A DNA stretch of 64,000 bases from CALDTK01 sp965215215 (GTDB taxonomy: Bacteria; Bacteroidota; Bacteroidia; Chitinophagales; Saprospiraceae). Each line of letters begins with the position of its first letter. Within the stretch, counting starts at the first letter, position 1. Below the pieces are notes generated by a model. It did not search any database, was not told the DNA's origin, and saw only the letters and a program-made list of their open reading frames with translations. Below, piece by piece: positions 42,872 to 50,695 of the stretch. Where the stretch lies: the NCBI GenBank assembly GCA_965215215.1, contig OZ244043.1, forward strand, positions 2,356,001 through 2,420,000. Reading direction: 5' to 3'. The position numbers and the translations under genes are program-made.

Positions 42872-43798
42872 TCAGGGCTCGGAGCTACCCGCTATGACGT
42901 AATCCGCCAGCTCCGCGTACTCCCCCCAATCGACTCGCGTCAGATCGTCGACGATCACTTTCGTGAGCACGCGCGTCTCCCGCCGCCCGCGGAGCATGGC
43001 CAACTGGCTCACGGTCCCCTGGCGGTAGTCCGAGTGAAAGCTCCCGTTGACGTGGAACACCTTGGTGCGGCCGCGGCCGCCGCGGCGCCACTGCTCGTGG
43101 ATGCTGTCGGCCATGGTGGCGTCCCAGAGCATCTGGGCGGCGAACATCGGACTGAGATCCGCCGGGTCGGTACCGCGCTCGCCGGTGGGTTCGTCGTGCC
43201 CGGGCACCGCGCCCATTAGTCCGTTAAAACGCGCGAGGTAGGCGGTATCCACGTGGCGCCAGGGCCGGTCGGGCAAGAACGCGCGGGCGGTTTCGGGGAA
43301 CTGCGCGTAGACCTCCGCGCCGCGCTGCCCGACGACCCGCACGTAGCGGCGCGGGGCGTTGGCGGCGACCACCGCCTGGTTGGCCGCCTTAGCGCGTTCG
43401 ACCATCGGGTGGTAGGCGGTAACGTAATCCTCCCAGGCGCGGGTATCGGCGACGAGGAGATCGAGCGCGATGAGCCTCGCGAGGTACTCGTCGACAACCG
43501 GCTGCACGTCCGTCTCGAACATCTCCAGACTGAGGGCAACGTCGCCGTAGCGCCGCAGGAGGGCGCCGTAGATCGTGTCCTCGAGCACGTGCGCGAGACT
43601 GTCGTCGTGCATCTCCCCGAAGAAGATGACGTCGGCCACCCCGAGCGACGAGATGAGGTCGGGGAGCGCGATCTCCTCGCCGGCACGGGTGTCGTAGATC
43701 CGCCAGGGGGCTTCGTCCGTAGCCGTACTCTGTGCCGACAGGCGGGCGGTACTAAGGGCGCCTAAAAGTAGGCAGAGGGGGAAAGCGACGAGGCGCAT
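42872..43798 (-). CDS. ChaN-like haem-binding/Tiki-superfamily protein
   Basis: 308 residues from ATG 43798, which gives a signal peptide (VAFPLCLLLGALSTARLSAQ). The family signature is ADVIFFGEMHDDSLAHVLED (conserved GExHD with His for haem or metal) near residue 55 and LSLEMFETDVQPVVDEYL. Later SFHSDYRQG near the end also fits. ChaN-like proteins bind haem or act as Tiki-type metalloproteases in the envelope; which of the two applies here is open. Single gene converging with the barrel gene. Confidence 0.85.
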   Translation of the reverse strand: MRLVAFPLCLLLGALSTARLSAQSTATDEAPWRIYDTRAGEEIALPDLISSLGVADVIFFGEMHDDSLAHVLEDTIYGALLRRYGDVALSLEMFETDVQPVVDEYLARLIALDLLVADTRAWEDYVTAYHPMVERAKAANQAVVAANAPRRYVRVVGQRGAEVYAQFPETARAFLPDRPWRHVDTAYLARFNGLMGAVPGHDEPTGERGTDPADLSPMFAAQMLWDATMADSIHEQWRRGGRGRTKVFHVNGSFHSDYRQGTVSQLAMLRGRRETRVLTKVIVDDLTRVDWGEYAELADYVIAGSSEP

Positions 43799-44103
43799 GG
43801 GGTGGCGTTGGATGGGTCTCACTGAGGAAATGGGCCGGACGTACAATTGATTAGCGGGTAGGGCCGGAGTGCGTCCTCCCCCGACCACGCCGACCGGGGA
43901 ACGGAAGCAGCGATTTAGTACCCGTACCCGTTACAAGTAGATACCGCCTTCGATTCGATCAGCAATGACGAAACGCGCCTGGGGTTTCGAAACGCAAGTG
44001 CGGTGGACGAAAGTTAAAGTTCGGAATACATCGTTTGACTATCGAGTTTTCGCTCGATATTCAGCAACGTATATACACTTCACCCATTCACTCCCTCCCC
44101 TCC
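43799..44103. other. Divergent intergenic region
   Basis: Promoter region between the ChaN-like gene and the lipoprotein gene. No gene or strong palindrome seen. Confidence 0.5.
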
Positions 44104-45459
44104 ATGTCTCTGTCTCCCACCCCGCTTTCTCGCTCTTTAGCCATCGTGCCCTTGCTCGCCGGACTAGCCCTCGTCGGCTGCCAAAAGGAAACGTTGACGA
44201 CCGACTACGGCTTTGGCGGCACTACCGACTTCTTCTACGGCTACTCGGCTGCAAACAGCGCCGACCACGACACGCTCCCGACCCTGTGGGCTAACTACGG
44301 TTCGTCGGGAGCCTTGGACGTGAGCGCTACGGGGCTGCACCTCCTGGACGACGGAACACTCGTGATCGGTGAGACGGACTGGGCGAACGGTAAACTGACG
44401 TTAAAGTATCTCGACCGCGAGGGCGAGGTGCTCCGTGTCCGTAAAACAGACGTCGGATCCGCGTACTCGACCTGGGCCTGGGGTAGCGGCAAATCGCTTC
44501 GCCTTGGGAACTCGATCGTTATCAGTGTAAACGGATTCCAAGCCCTCCTCGATCTCCAGGCGGGGGAGTTAAAATGGACTGCGGAAGCTCCGGGGTACGG
44601 ATTCGGGAACTCCGAAGGTATCGTGGCCGTTAACACGCCCTGCCCGGGGGATTACTCCGTCAGTTTGATCGACCCCGCAGACGGCTCCGCCGGTCTGATC
44701 GTCGAGTTCCCGGATAACGCAGGTCACCAGATGCCTCACGTCCAGGCCGCATCGCCGACGCTGAGCAAATCGAACGAGGCCTATTTCGCCACGTTGATTC
44801 GGTACACTACGGACGGGAGCCAAGCGTCTTCCGCGAAAACGGGTACCTACCTGTCGGTTTACCGAGCCGGTACCGAGGAGCCCGTCTGGGAGCGCAGGGA
44901 AAGCGATGAAGTCCAGTACGGTTTCGGCCAACCCGTGTACGCAAACGGTGCAATCGTGCTTGCGCGCTCCGAAGGGCTCGCCGCGTTCGACGTCGAAAAC
45001 GGTGAGGAGCTGTGGTCGAGCGAAAAGGACCATCCGACGACGGGATCTGGTGACGACTACGCTTCCGTATTCAACGTATTGACCTACGACGCGACGAGCG
45101 CTACCGTCTACGCCGCGAGCCACAACGAGATCGTGGCGTTCGACGCAGCTACCGGCGCACGACGGTGGTCGTCGTCCAGCGGTAACGGACAAAACGGCTT
45201 GATCCAAATCCAAGCCGTGAACGGGGGACTACTCGCCGCGACTTCTTCGACGGGCACGCACCTATTTGATGCGGCAACGGGCGCGGAGGTGCAGCGCATC
45301 CCGAATCTCCTCGGCGTCGAGAACTACGACTACGCCCCCGACATCATTGGAGACCCCGAAAACAGCCGCCTCTACATCTACGACGGTAACGCCGTCTACA
45401 GCGTCGAAGCCGAGTTCCCGGTCGCCGGCCAGCAACCCATCGCCAACACCGGCTTCTAA
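44104..45459 (+). CDS. PQQ-type beta-propeller lipoprotein (BamB-like fold)
   Basis: 451 residues from ATG 44104. A lipoprotein signal ends at the lipobox LVGC (residues ~22-25). The mature part is a repeat propeller with quinoprotein-like blades: AFDVENGEELWSSEKDHP, IVAFDAATGARRWSSSSG, LFDAATGAEVQRI. The fold resembles BamB and other PQQ-repeat proteins, but the low blade conservation and absence of a BAM neighbour make a role in outer-membrane assembly unproven. Its stop overlaps the stop of the converging hydrolase by four bases. Confidence 0.8.
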   Translation: MSLSPTPLSRSLAIVPLLAGLALVGCQKETLTTDYGFGGTTDFFYGYSAANSADHDTLPTLWANYGSSGALDVSATGLHLLDDGTLVIGETDWANGKLTLKYLDREGEVLRVRKTDVGSAYSTWAWGSGKSLRLGNSIVISVNGFQALLDLQAGELKWTAEAPGYGFGNSEGIVAVNTPCPGDYSVSLIDPADGSAGLIVEFPDNAGHQMPHVQAASPTLSKSNEAYFATLIRYTTDGSQASSAKTGTYLSVYRAGTEEPVWERRESDEVQYGFGQPVYANGAIVLARSEGLAAFDVENGEELWSSEKDHPTTGSGDDYASVFNVLTYDATSATVYAASHNEIVAFDAATGARRWSSSSGNGQNGLIQIQAVNGGLLAATSSTGTHLFDAATGAEVQRIPNLLGVENYDYAPDIIGDPENSRLYIYDGNAVYSVEAEFPVAGQQPIANTGF

Positions 45460-46727
45460 TCTTCCTCCCCCCCGCGCATCGGTATCTCGGCATCCACTTC
45501 GCCGCCCCTTACCCGGTTCCACAGCTGTCCGAACACCCGGCCGTAGTCGAGGTCCTCGCGCAGCGGCCGCTGCCGGAAGCCCCACTCTTCCCCCGGCGCC
45601 GCCGGTGGGAAGAGCTGGAAGGCGAAGAGCGGACTCGCGCCTTCGCCCGGCAGTAGGCCGAAGCGCAGGTCCACCAGCTCGAGCGTGTCGCCGGCGGCCC
45701 GGCTCACGGTGTAGTAGCCGTCGCTAAACCAGGTGGCCACTCCCACCGCGCGCTCGGTGCGCAAGTCGTCGATCAACTCCCGGCGGCGGGGGAAGGCCAT
45801 CAGGCGCTCGGTGTCGAGGCGGAACGGCTCGTCGAGGTAGCCGAGTCTGCCGAGCCGCAGGGTATCCCCCTGGTCGATCGCCACGCTCCAGAGGACGTTC
45901 TGGAACAGGGTGGGGGTAGCGATGAAGCGCTCGTAGGGGATGTCGGCCGCGGCGAGGTCGGCGGCCACCTGATTGCGCACCCGCAGCAGGTGGTAGCCGG
46001 TAAACGCCAGGTAGCCGGTGCTAAGCAGCACGCCCGCCCAGGTCCAAGCGCGGCGCGCCTTCGTGTCGCGCACGAGCCGACTCGCCGCCAGCAAACAGAC
46101 CAAGAAGGGGAGCGTGTAGGCCGGATCCACCACCGAGATCGTGTTCCAGGCGACGCGCAGCTCGTCGAAGGGCTGGAGGAGCTGCGTTCCGTAGGTCGTG
46201 AAGCAATCCAGCAGCGGGTGGGTGCCGATCCCGAGCGCGAAGAGCATTAGCCAGTGTCGGTAATCGGCGTGCGGGGTGGCCCGCCGCGACCGGTTTTGGC
46301 GAAAGCCCCACACCAGCCAGGGCACGACCACCGTCAGGGCGGCTACGAGGGCCGAGTAGACCCACACGCCGGCCAGCGGGGTGGGGGAGGCGTAGCTGCC
46401 GAACACGAGGACGAGGTAGACGGCGAGCGTGGCCGGAATACCGTATCGCACCGGCCAGCGCTCCGGGATCTCCCCGGAGGCCGGGTAGAGCGCCTGCACC
46501 ATCCACGCCAGCAGCGGACTCGCGAGCGCCGCGTAAAACAAGGAATGGGTAACGCAGCGGTGGAAGGCCAGGCCCGTGATCGGGTCGGCGACCAGGGAGG
46601 AGGACACGTCCAAATCCGGGATCGTCCCGGCCAGCGCACCCCACCACATGGCGCGGTTGCCGAGTTGCTTTCCGGCCGCTAACTCCCCGACGGCGGCGCC
46701 GAGCACGATCTGGGTGAAGGAATCCAT
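45456..46727 (-). CDS. YdjM-like membrane-bound metal-dependent hydrolase (DUF457)
   Basis: 423 residues from ATG 46727, fixed by a perfect TACTTTGC promoter element six bases upstream. The N-terminal signature is MDSFTQIVLGAAVGE, IPDLDV and HRCVTHSLFYAAL (HxxxTHS) with several membrane helices, and a second LFALGIGTHPLLDCF. These are the metal-ligand motifs of the YdjM/DUF457 family. The C-terminal 170 residues are a periplasmic domain of beta character. Homologues are proposed membrane-embedded phosphodiesterases or hydrolases; substrate unknown. Confidence 0.88.
   Translation of the reverse strand: MDSFTQIVLGAAVGELAAGKQLGNRAMWWGALAGTIPDLDVSSSLVADPITGLAFHRCVTHSLFYAALASPLLAWMVQALYPASGEIPERWPVRYGIPATLAVYLVLVFGSYASPTPLAGVWVYSALVAALTVVVPWLVWGFRQNRSRRATPHADYRHWLMLFALGIGTHPLLDCFTTYGTQLLQPFDELRVAWNTISVVDPAYTLPFLVCLLAASRLVRDTKARRAWTWAGVLLSTGYLAFTGYHLLRVRNQVAADLAAADIPYERFIATPTLFQNVLWSVAIDQGDTLRLGRLGYLDEPFRLDTERLMAFPRRRELIDDLRTERAVGVATWFSDGYYTVSRAAGDTLELVDLRFGLLPGEGASPLFAFQLFPPAAPGEEWGFRQRPLREDLDYGRVFGQLWNRVRGGEVDAEIPMRGGEED
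46293..46307 (+). repeat. GNAA mini-hairpin repeat, exact consensus
   Basis: GTTTTGGCGAAAGCC, antisense in the DUF457 gene (reads WGFRQN, like the rlmF copy). Confidence 0.9.
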
Positions 46728-46733
46728 CGGGGC

Positions 46734-46741
46734 GCAAAGTA
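46734..46741 (-). promoter_or_regulatory. Promoter -7 element of the DUF457 gene
   Basis: TACTTTGC on the minus strand, six bases before the ATG; same octamer as at murI. Confidence 0.6.
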
Positions 46742-46795
46742 TCGGCGCGGACCTTCCCGAGCGTTCCTTCCGTATCCTAGCGCACCTTGCGCCCC

Positions 46796-46803
46796 TAAGT
46801 TTA
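46796..46803 (+). promoter_or_regulatory. Promoter -7 element of the symporter operon
   Basis: TAAGTTTA, three bases before ATG 46807. Confidence 0.4.
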
Positions 46804-46806
46804 CCT

Positions 46807-46953
46807 ATGCTCACCCAAGCCGAAGCCGACCTCGAGGTCACCGACGACACCCCGCCCGTCGGCAAAACCTGGAGCGCGCTCTACGTCATCGTCCTCGGCT
46901 TCCAGCTCCTCCTGCTCATCGCCTTCGCACTTTTCTCAAGGGCTTACGCCTAA
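46807..46953 (+). CDS. 48-residue membrane protein, probable symporter small subunit
   Basis: MLTQAEADLEVTDDTPPVG is an acidic N-terminus and ALYVIVLGFQLLLLIAFALF a single membrane helix. Its stop and the symporter start share one base (TAATG), so the two are translationally coupled. Small single-helix partners are known for some solute:sodium symporters; this one is too short to assign by sequence but the position is telling. The start is placed by the promoter element. Confidence 0.7.
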   Translation: MLTQAEADLEVTDDTPPVGKTWSALYVIVLGFQLLLLIAFALFSRAYA

Positions 46954-48659
46954 TGGCGGCGCTCGACTGGGTCGTGATGGCCGCCACGCTCCTCGGCATC
47001 GTCGGGTACGGCGTGTACAAGACTCGGGGCGTCAACACCGCCGAGAGCTACCTGCTCGGCGATCGCGACCTGCGCTGGTGGACGATCGGGTTGTCGATCA
47101 TGGCCACGCAGGCCTCCGCGATCACCTTTCTCAGCACCCCCGGACAGGCCTACGCCGACGGGATGGGTTTCGCGCAGTTTTACTTCGGACTGCCGCTGGC
47201 CATGGTGCTGCTCAGCGTGTTCGTGCTCCCGATCTACTACCGCCTCAAGGTGTACACCGCCTACGAGTTTCTCGAGGGGCGTTTCGACCTGCGTACGCGC
47301 ACGCTTACCGCCGGACTCTTTTTGCTGCAGCGCGGACTGGCCGCCGGGATCACCATCTACGCGCCCAGCATCATCCTCTCCACGGTGCTCGGGTGGAACC
47401 TCGGGGTCACGCTCCTGCTCACCGGCGGCATCGTGATCGCGTACACGGTGGCCGGCGGGACCAAGGCGGTGAGCGTGACCCAGAAGCAGCAGATGATCGT
47501 GATCCTCGGCGGGATGTTCCTCGCCGCGGGCTTCATCGTGTACCAATTCCCGCAGGGATTCGGCTTCGGGGACGCACTCAACGTGGCCGGGAAGCTGGGC
47601 AAATTGGAGCTCGTCAATTTTCGTTTCGACCCCTCGGATCGCTACAACATCTGGTCGGGACTCCTCGCCGGGACCTTTCTGTTCGTGAGCTACTTCGGTA
47701 CGGACCAGAGTCAGGTCCAGCGCTACCTCTCCGGCAAATCGCTGGCCGAGAGTCGGCTCGGACTCCTCTTCAACGGCGTCATCAAGGTGCCCATGCAGGT
47801 GCTCGTGCTCTTCGTCGGCATCCTCGTGTTCATCTTCTTCCAGTTCGAACGCCCGCCGCTGCACTTCAACCGCGCCAACGTGCAGTTGCTCGAGCGCAGC
47901 GCCTACGCCGAGGAGTGGGCTTCCGCCAAAACCGATTACGAGCTCGTGCACGCCGAGAAGGCCCGGGCCGTGGACGCGCTCGCGCAAAACCTCCGGACCG
48001 GCGGCGGCACCGGCGAAGCGCCACTCGTGGAGGCCGTCGCCAGACTGCAGGACGACCAGGAGGCCATCCGCCTCCAGGTGGACGAGCTCCTCGCGCGGGT
48101 CGATCCCGATCTCGAGACCAACGATCTCGACTACGTTTTCATCACCTACGTGCTCAACTACCTCCCGGTCGGGATCGTCGGGCTCCTGCTCGCCGTGATC
48201 TTTTCGGCGGCCATGAGCTCCTCGGCCTCCGAGCTCAACGCGTTGGCTACGACCACCGTCGTGGATATTTACCGGCGGCGCGTCAAGACCGACGGTACCG
48301 ACCGCCACTACCTGCTCGCCAGCAAGTGGTTCACGGTGGTCTGGGGGGCGGTGGCGCTGTCGTTCGCCGCCTTCGCGAGCCTGTTCGACAACCTCATCGA
48401 GGCCGTCAACATCGTGGGCTCGGTCTTTTACGGCGTCATCCTCGGCATCTTCGTGGTCGCCTTTTTCTTTAAGAAGATCGGCGGGCGCGCGGTATTCGCC
48501 GCGGCGCTGGTGGCCGAGGCGGTGGTGGTGGCGATCTACTTCGGGAACTACTACGAGCTGATCGACTTTACCTACCTCTGGCTCAATCCCCTAGGCTGCC
48601 TGCTTTGCGTGGCGCTGGCCGTGGGGGCACAGACGATCCTACCACAGATTGCGGATTGA
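46953..48659 (+). CDS. Sodium:solute symporter family protein
   Basis: 568 residues with 12-13 predicted membrane helices. Family landmarks: YLLGDRDLRWWTIGLSIMAT, AITFLSTPGQAYADGMGF, GLAAGITIYAPSIILS, YTVAGGTKAVSVTQKQQM, YFGTDQSQVQRYLSGKS, and AAMSSSASELNALATTTV followed by DIYRR. Between helices at about 300-390 it has an unusually long charged insert (LLERSAYAEEWASAKTDYE, LQDDQEAIRLQVDELLARV) predicted helical and soluble. It couples sodium entry to uptake of an organic solute; the solute is not predictable. Coupled to the 48-residue gene before it. Confidence 0.92.
   Translation: MAALDWVVMAATLLGIVGYGVYKTRGVNTAESYLLGDRDLRWWTIGLSIMATQASAITFLSTPGQAYADGMGFAQFYFGLPLAMVLLSVFVLPIYYRLKVYTAYEFLEGRFDLRTRTLTAGLFLLQRGLAAGITIYAPSIILSTVLGWNLGVTLLLTGGIVIAYTVAGGTKAVSVTQKQQMIVILGGMFLAAGFIVYQFPQGFGFGDALNVAGKLGKLELVNFRFDPSDRYNIWSGLLAGTFLFVSYFGTDQSQVQRYLSGKSLAESRLGLLFNGVIKVPMQVLVLFVGILVFIFFQFERPPLHFNRANVQLLERSAYAEEWASAKTDYELVHAEKARAVDALAQNLRTGGGTGEAPLVEAVARLQDDQEAIRLQVDELLARVDPDLETNDLDYVFITYVLNYLPVGIVGLLLAVIFSAAMSSSASELNALATTTVVDIYRRRVKTDGTDRHYLLASKWFTVVWGAVALSFAAFASLFDNLIEAVNIVGSVFYGVILGIFVVAFFFKKIGGRAVFAAALVAEAVVVAIYFGNYYELIDFTYLWLNPLGCLLCVALAVGAQTILPQIAD
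47918..47932 (-). repeat. GNAA mini-hairpin repeat
   Basis: Minus strand GTTTTGGCGGAAGCC, antisense in the symporter gene, in the soluble insert (reads WASAKT). Confidence 0.85.
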
Positions 48660-48677
48660 GTTTCTGGGTCGAGCACC

Positions 48678-48685
48678 TAGCTTGC
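48678..48685 (+). promoter_or_regulatory. Promoter -7 element of the gene at 48693
   Basis: TAGCTTGC, seven bases before ATG 48693. Confidence 0.45.
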
Positions 48686-48692
48686 ACCCCTT

Positions 48693-49214
48693 ATGAAACA
48701 ACGCTACACGAGTTTGCTGGCCGCCCTCGCCCTGGTGCTCTCCCTCCCGTTGGCGGCGCAAGCGCAGGACTTCCAGTGGGCCGTCGGCGCCCGGGTGGGG
48801 TTTCCGTTCGCCTTTAGCGCCAAGTACTTCCTCAACGAGTCGGATGCGGTAGAGGGAATCCTTGGCTTCAGCCCCTACAGTGGCTACGGTAGCACGAGTG
48901 TGGCCGGAGCCTGGCAGCGTCACATCGACCTCGACCTCGACGAGATCGACGGCCTGCGTTGGTACGCCGGGGCCGGAGCGTCAATCCACTTCTGGAACTA
49001 CCGGAACAACTTCCTTCGGGACTTGGACGGAGAGCGCTACGCCAGTACCTCCCTCGGCGTCTCCGGCTACCTCGGCCTACAGTATGTGTTTGAGGACTTA
49101 CCCGTCGAAGTCACCGTGGACTGGCGTCCTACCATACTGCTCGGTAATACCCTCCGGTCGGCTTTTGGAGCCGGTTACGGTGGGGTTGCGTTGAGGTACA
49201 CGCTGGGGAGATAG
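48693..49214 (+). CDS. Small outer-membrane beta-barrel-like protein
   Basis: 173 residues with signal peptide SLLAALALVLSLPLAAQAQ and a porin-like mature part (FQWAVGARVGFPFAFSAKY, YGSTSVAGAWQRHIDL, LGVSGYLGLQYVFEDLPVE, YGGVALRYTLGR). Strand pattern and length suggest an eight-stranded OmpA/OmpW-type barrel of unknown role. It has its own promoter element and is followed by a cupin gene 26 bases downstream. Confidence 0.75.
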   Translation: MKQRYTSLLAALALVLSLPLAAQAQDFQWAVGARVGFPFAFSAKYFLNESDAVEGILGFSPYSGYGSTSVAGAWQRHIDLDLDEIDGLRWYAGAGASIHFWNYRNNFLRDLDGERYASTSLGVSGYLGLQYVFEDLPVEVTVDWRPTILLGNTLRSAFGAGYGGVALRYTLGR

Positions 49215-49240
49215 CTCGCTAACCCACTCCTCTCGTAGCT

Positions 49241-49606
49241 ATGTTACTCCCCACTGACCTCTCCGAGAAGTTCGCACTCATCCAAGACCACTGGCACCCG
49301 CGCGTCATCGGGGAGTTCAACGGTCAGCAGGTGCGTATCGCGAAGGGCTTGGGCGAGCTGCCGATGCACCACCACGCCGGTGAGGACGAACTTTTCTTAA
49401 TTCACCGCGGAGAGCTCACGCTCGCCTTCGCCGACGGGGGCGAGGTGACCTTAAAAGCTGGTCAATTTTACATCGTCCCGCGCGGCGTAGACCACCGACC
49501 GATCGCCCGGGAGGAAGTCGAGATCGTACTGTTCGAACCGGCTTCGACCGCGCACACCGGCAACGTGGTGGTGGCCGAGACGCGGACCACGCTCGAACGG
49601 ATTTAG
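49241..49606 (+). CDS. Cupin-domain protein
   Basis: 121 residues forming one cupin domain: motif 1 LPMHHHAGEDELFLIHRGELTL-type (His-His-Glu metal ligands) and motif 2 KAGQFYIVPRGVDHRPIA (Gly-Pro-His). It could be a metal-dependent isomerase/oxygenase or a sugar-binding cupin; nothing in the context decides. The stop TAG lies within a mini-hairpin repeat (49600-49614). Convergent with the thioredoxin-like gene. Confidence 0.85.
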   Translation: MLLPTDLSEKFALIQDHWHPRVIGEFNGQQVRIAKGLGELPMHHHAGEDELFLIHRGELTLAFADGGEVTLKAGQFYIVPRGVDHRPIAREEVEIVLFEPASTAHTGNVVVAETRTTLERI

Positions 49607-49614
49607 CGGAAGCC
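49600..49614 (+). repeat. Mini-hairpin repeat spanning a stop codon
   Basis: GATTTAGCGGAAGCC: one base off in the T-run, loop GGAA, outer stem A/C unpaired. Contains the cupin stop codon, as the copy at 8710 does for its gene. Confidence 0.55.
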
Positions 49615-49616
49615 GC

Positions 49617-50183
49617 TCAGGCCTTCCACTTGATCCCGCAGCCCGCACTCGGGTACTGCTGCTTTGGCGCATCCTCGCCCGCCAGCACCGCGTCGATGGC
49701 GTAGCGCAAATCCTTACCCGTGACCGGGACCCCGCTGCCCGGCCGACTCTCGTCGAGCCGCCCGCGGTAGGCCAAGCTCAAGTCGCCATCGAACAGGTAG
49801 AGATCAGGCGTGCACGCCGCGTCGTAATCGCGCGCCACGTCCTGACTCTCGTCGTACAGATAAGGAAAGGAGTAGCGGTTGTCGGCGGCGTGCTCGCGCA
49901 TCCGGTCGGGTGCGTCCGCCGGGTACTTCTCCACGTCGTTGCTCGAGATCGCGAACACGTGCAGGCCCTTGAGCCGGTAGTGATCGGCGATGGCCACCAG
50001 CTCTTTCTGCACGTGGATCACGTAGGGACAGTGGTTGCAGATAAACAGCACGAGCACGGCCTTGGCCTTGTCCCCCCGCACCGTCTCGTACAGGTTGAGG
50101 TGCTTGCCGCTCACCACGTCGGGGAGCGTAAAATTGGGGGCCTTGGTACCGAGCTCCATCATCGTCGATTCGCGGAGAGCCAT
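49617..50183 (-). CDS. Thioredoxin-family protein (AhpC/TSA-like)
   Basis: 188 residues from ATG 50183 (ATGs at 50162 and 50159 are alternatives). The fold signature is LGTKAPNFTLPDVVSGKHLNL, then AVLVLFICNHCPYVIHVQKE with a CxxC-type CNHC active site, AISSNDVEKYPADAP and YDAACTPDLYLFDGD with the cis-Pro. These proteins are cytoplasmic or periplasmic peroxiredoxin/thioredoxin relatives. The motif CNHCPYV is characteristic of a conserved subfamily whose exact role is unknown. No signal peptide with this start. Confidence 0.88.
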   Translation of the reverse strand: MALRESTMMELGTKAPNFTLPDVVSGKHLNLYETVRGDKAKAVLVLFICNHCPYVIHVQKELVAIADHYRLKGLHVFAISSNDVEKYPADAPDRMREHAADNRYSFPYLYDESQDVARDYDAACTPDLYLFDGDLSLAYRGRLDESRPGSGVPVTGKDLRYAIDAVLAGEDAPKQQYPSAGCGIKWKA

Positions 50184-50245
50184 GTGCGGGGGAGGTTGTT
50201 TGCCGAAAGAACGCCGCGAACCAGAGAAGTTCTCAGCTTTAGCCC

Positions 50246-50695
50246 GTGAAACAACAACTCCTCGCCGCCGCCCGCCAAGCGCTCGACACCAGCGTGTGTA
50301 CCCTGCGCGAGCAGCTCGCCGCCCTCGACGACGCTTCCGCGGGCGACACCAAGAGCAGCGCCGGGGATAAATTCGAAACCAGCCGAGAGATGCTCCAGCA
50401 GGAGCGCGACCGGCTCGACGCACAGCTCGCGAACGCCCGGACGCAGTTGCTCGCCCTCGAAGTCGCCGAGCGTGCCGCGCCGAGCGATACGGTTCGACTG
50501 GGCTCCTGCGTGGAGCTCGTCGGCGGAGAGGCCTACCTCCTCGCTACCGGACTCGGCAAGGTTCGCCTCCCCGACGCTGGCCACGCCTACGTCGTCTCCG
50601 CCGAAAGCCCCGTCGGCGCCGCTCTACTCGGCCGTCGGGTGGGGGAGGAGTTCGCCTTTCGAAATAAGCCTATGCGCATCGTGTCGATCGGCTAG
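50246..50695 (+). CDS. GreA/GreB-like protein
   Basis: 149 residues from GTG 50246. An N-terminal coiled coil (KFETSREMLQQERDRLDAQLA) and a C-terminal FKBP-like domain (SCVELVGGEAYLLATGLGKV, YVVSAESPVGAALLGRRVG then EFAFRNKPMRIVSIG) match the GreA/GreB-type fold seen in a Bacteroidota-specific family. GreA-type factors bind in the RNA polymerase secondary channel; the acidic coiled-coil tip needed for transcript cleavage is not obvious here, so it may regulate rather than cleave. Divergent from the thioredoxin-like gene; its stop overlaps the hisB stop by four bases. Confidence 0.75.
   Translation: MKQQLLAAARQALDTSVCTLREQLAALDDASAGDTKSSAGDKFETSREMLQQERDRLDAQLANARTQLLALEVAERAAPSDTVRLGSCVELVGGEAYLLATGLGKVRLPDAGHAYVVSAESPVGAALLGRRVGEEFAFRNKPMRIVSIG

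Noticed and set aside
46950..48308. 452-codon open frame on the minus strand opposite the symporter
   Set aside because: Low-complexity His/Glu/Arg-rich translation, no family features, and the sense strand encodes a clear symporter.
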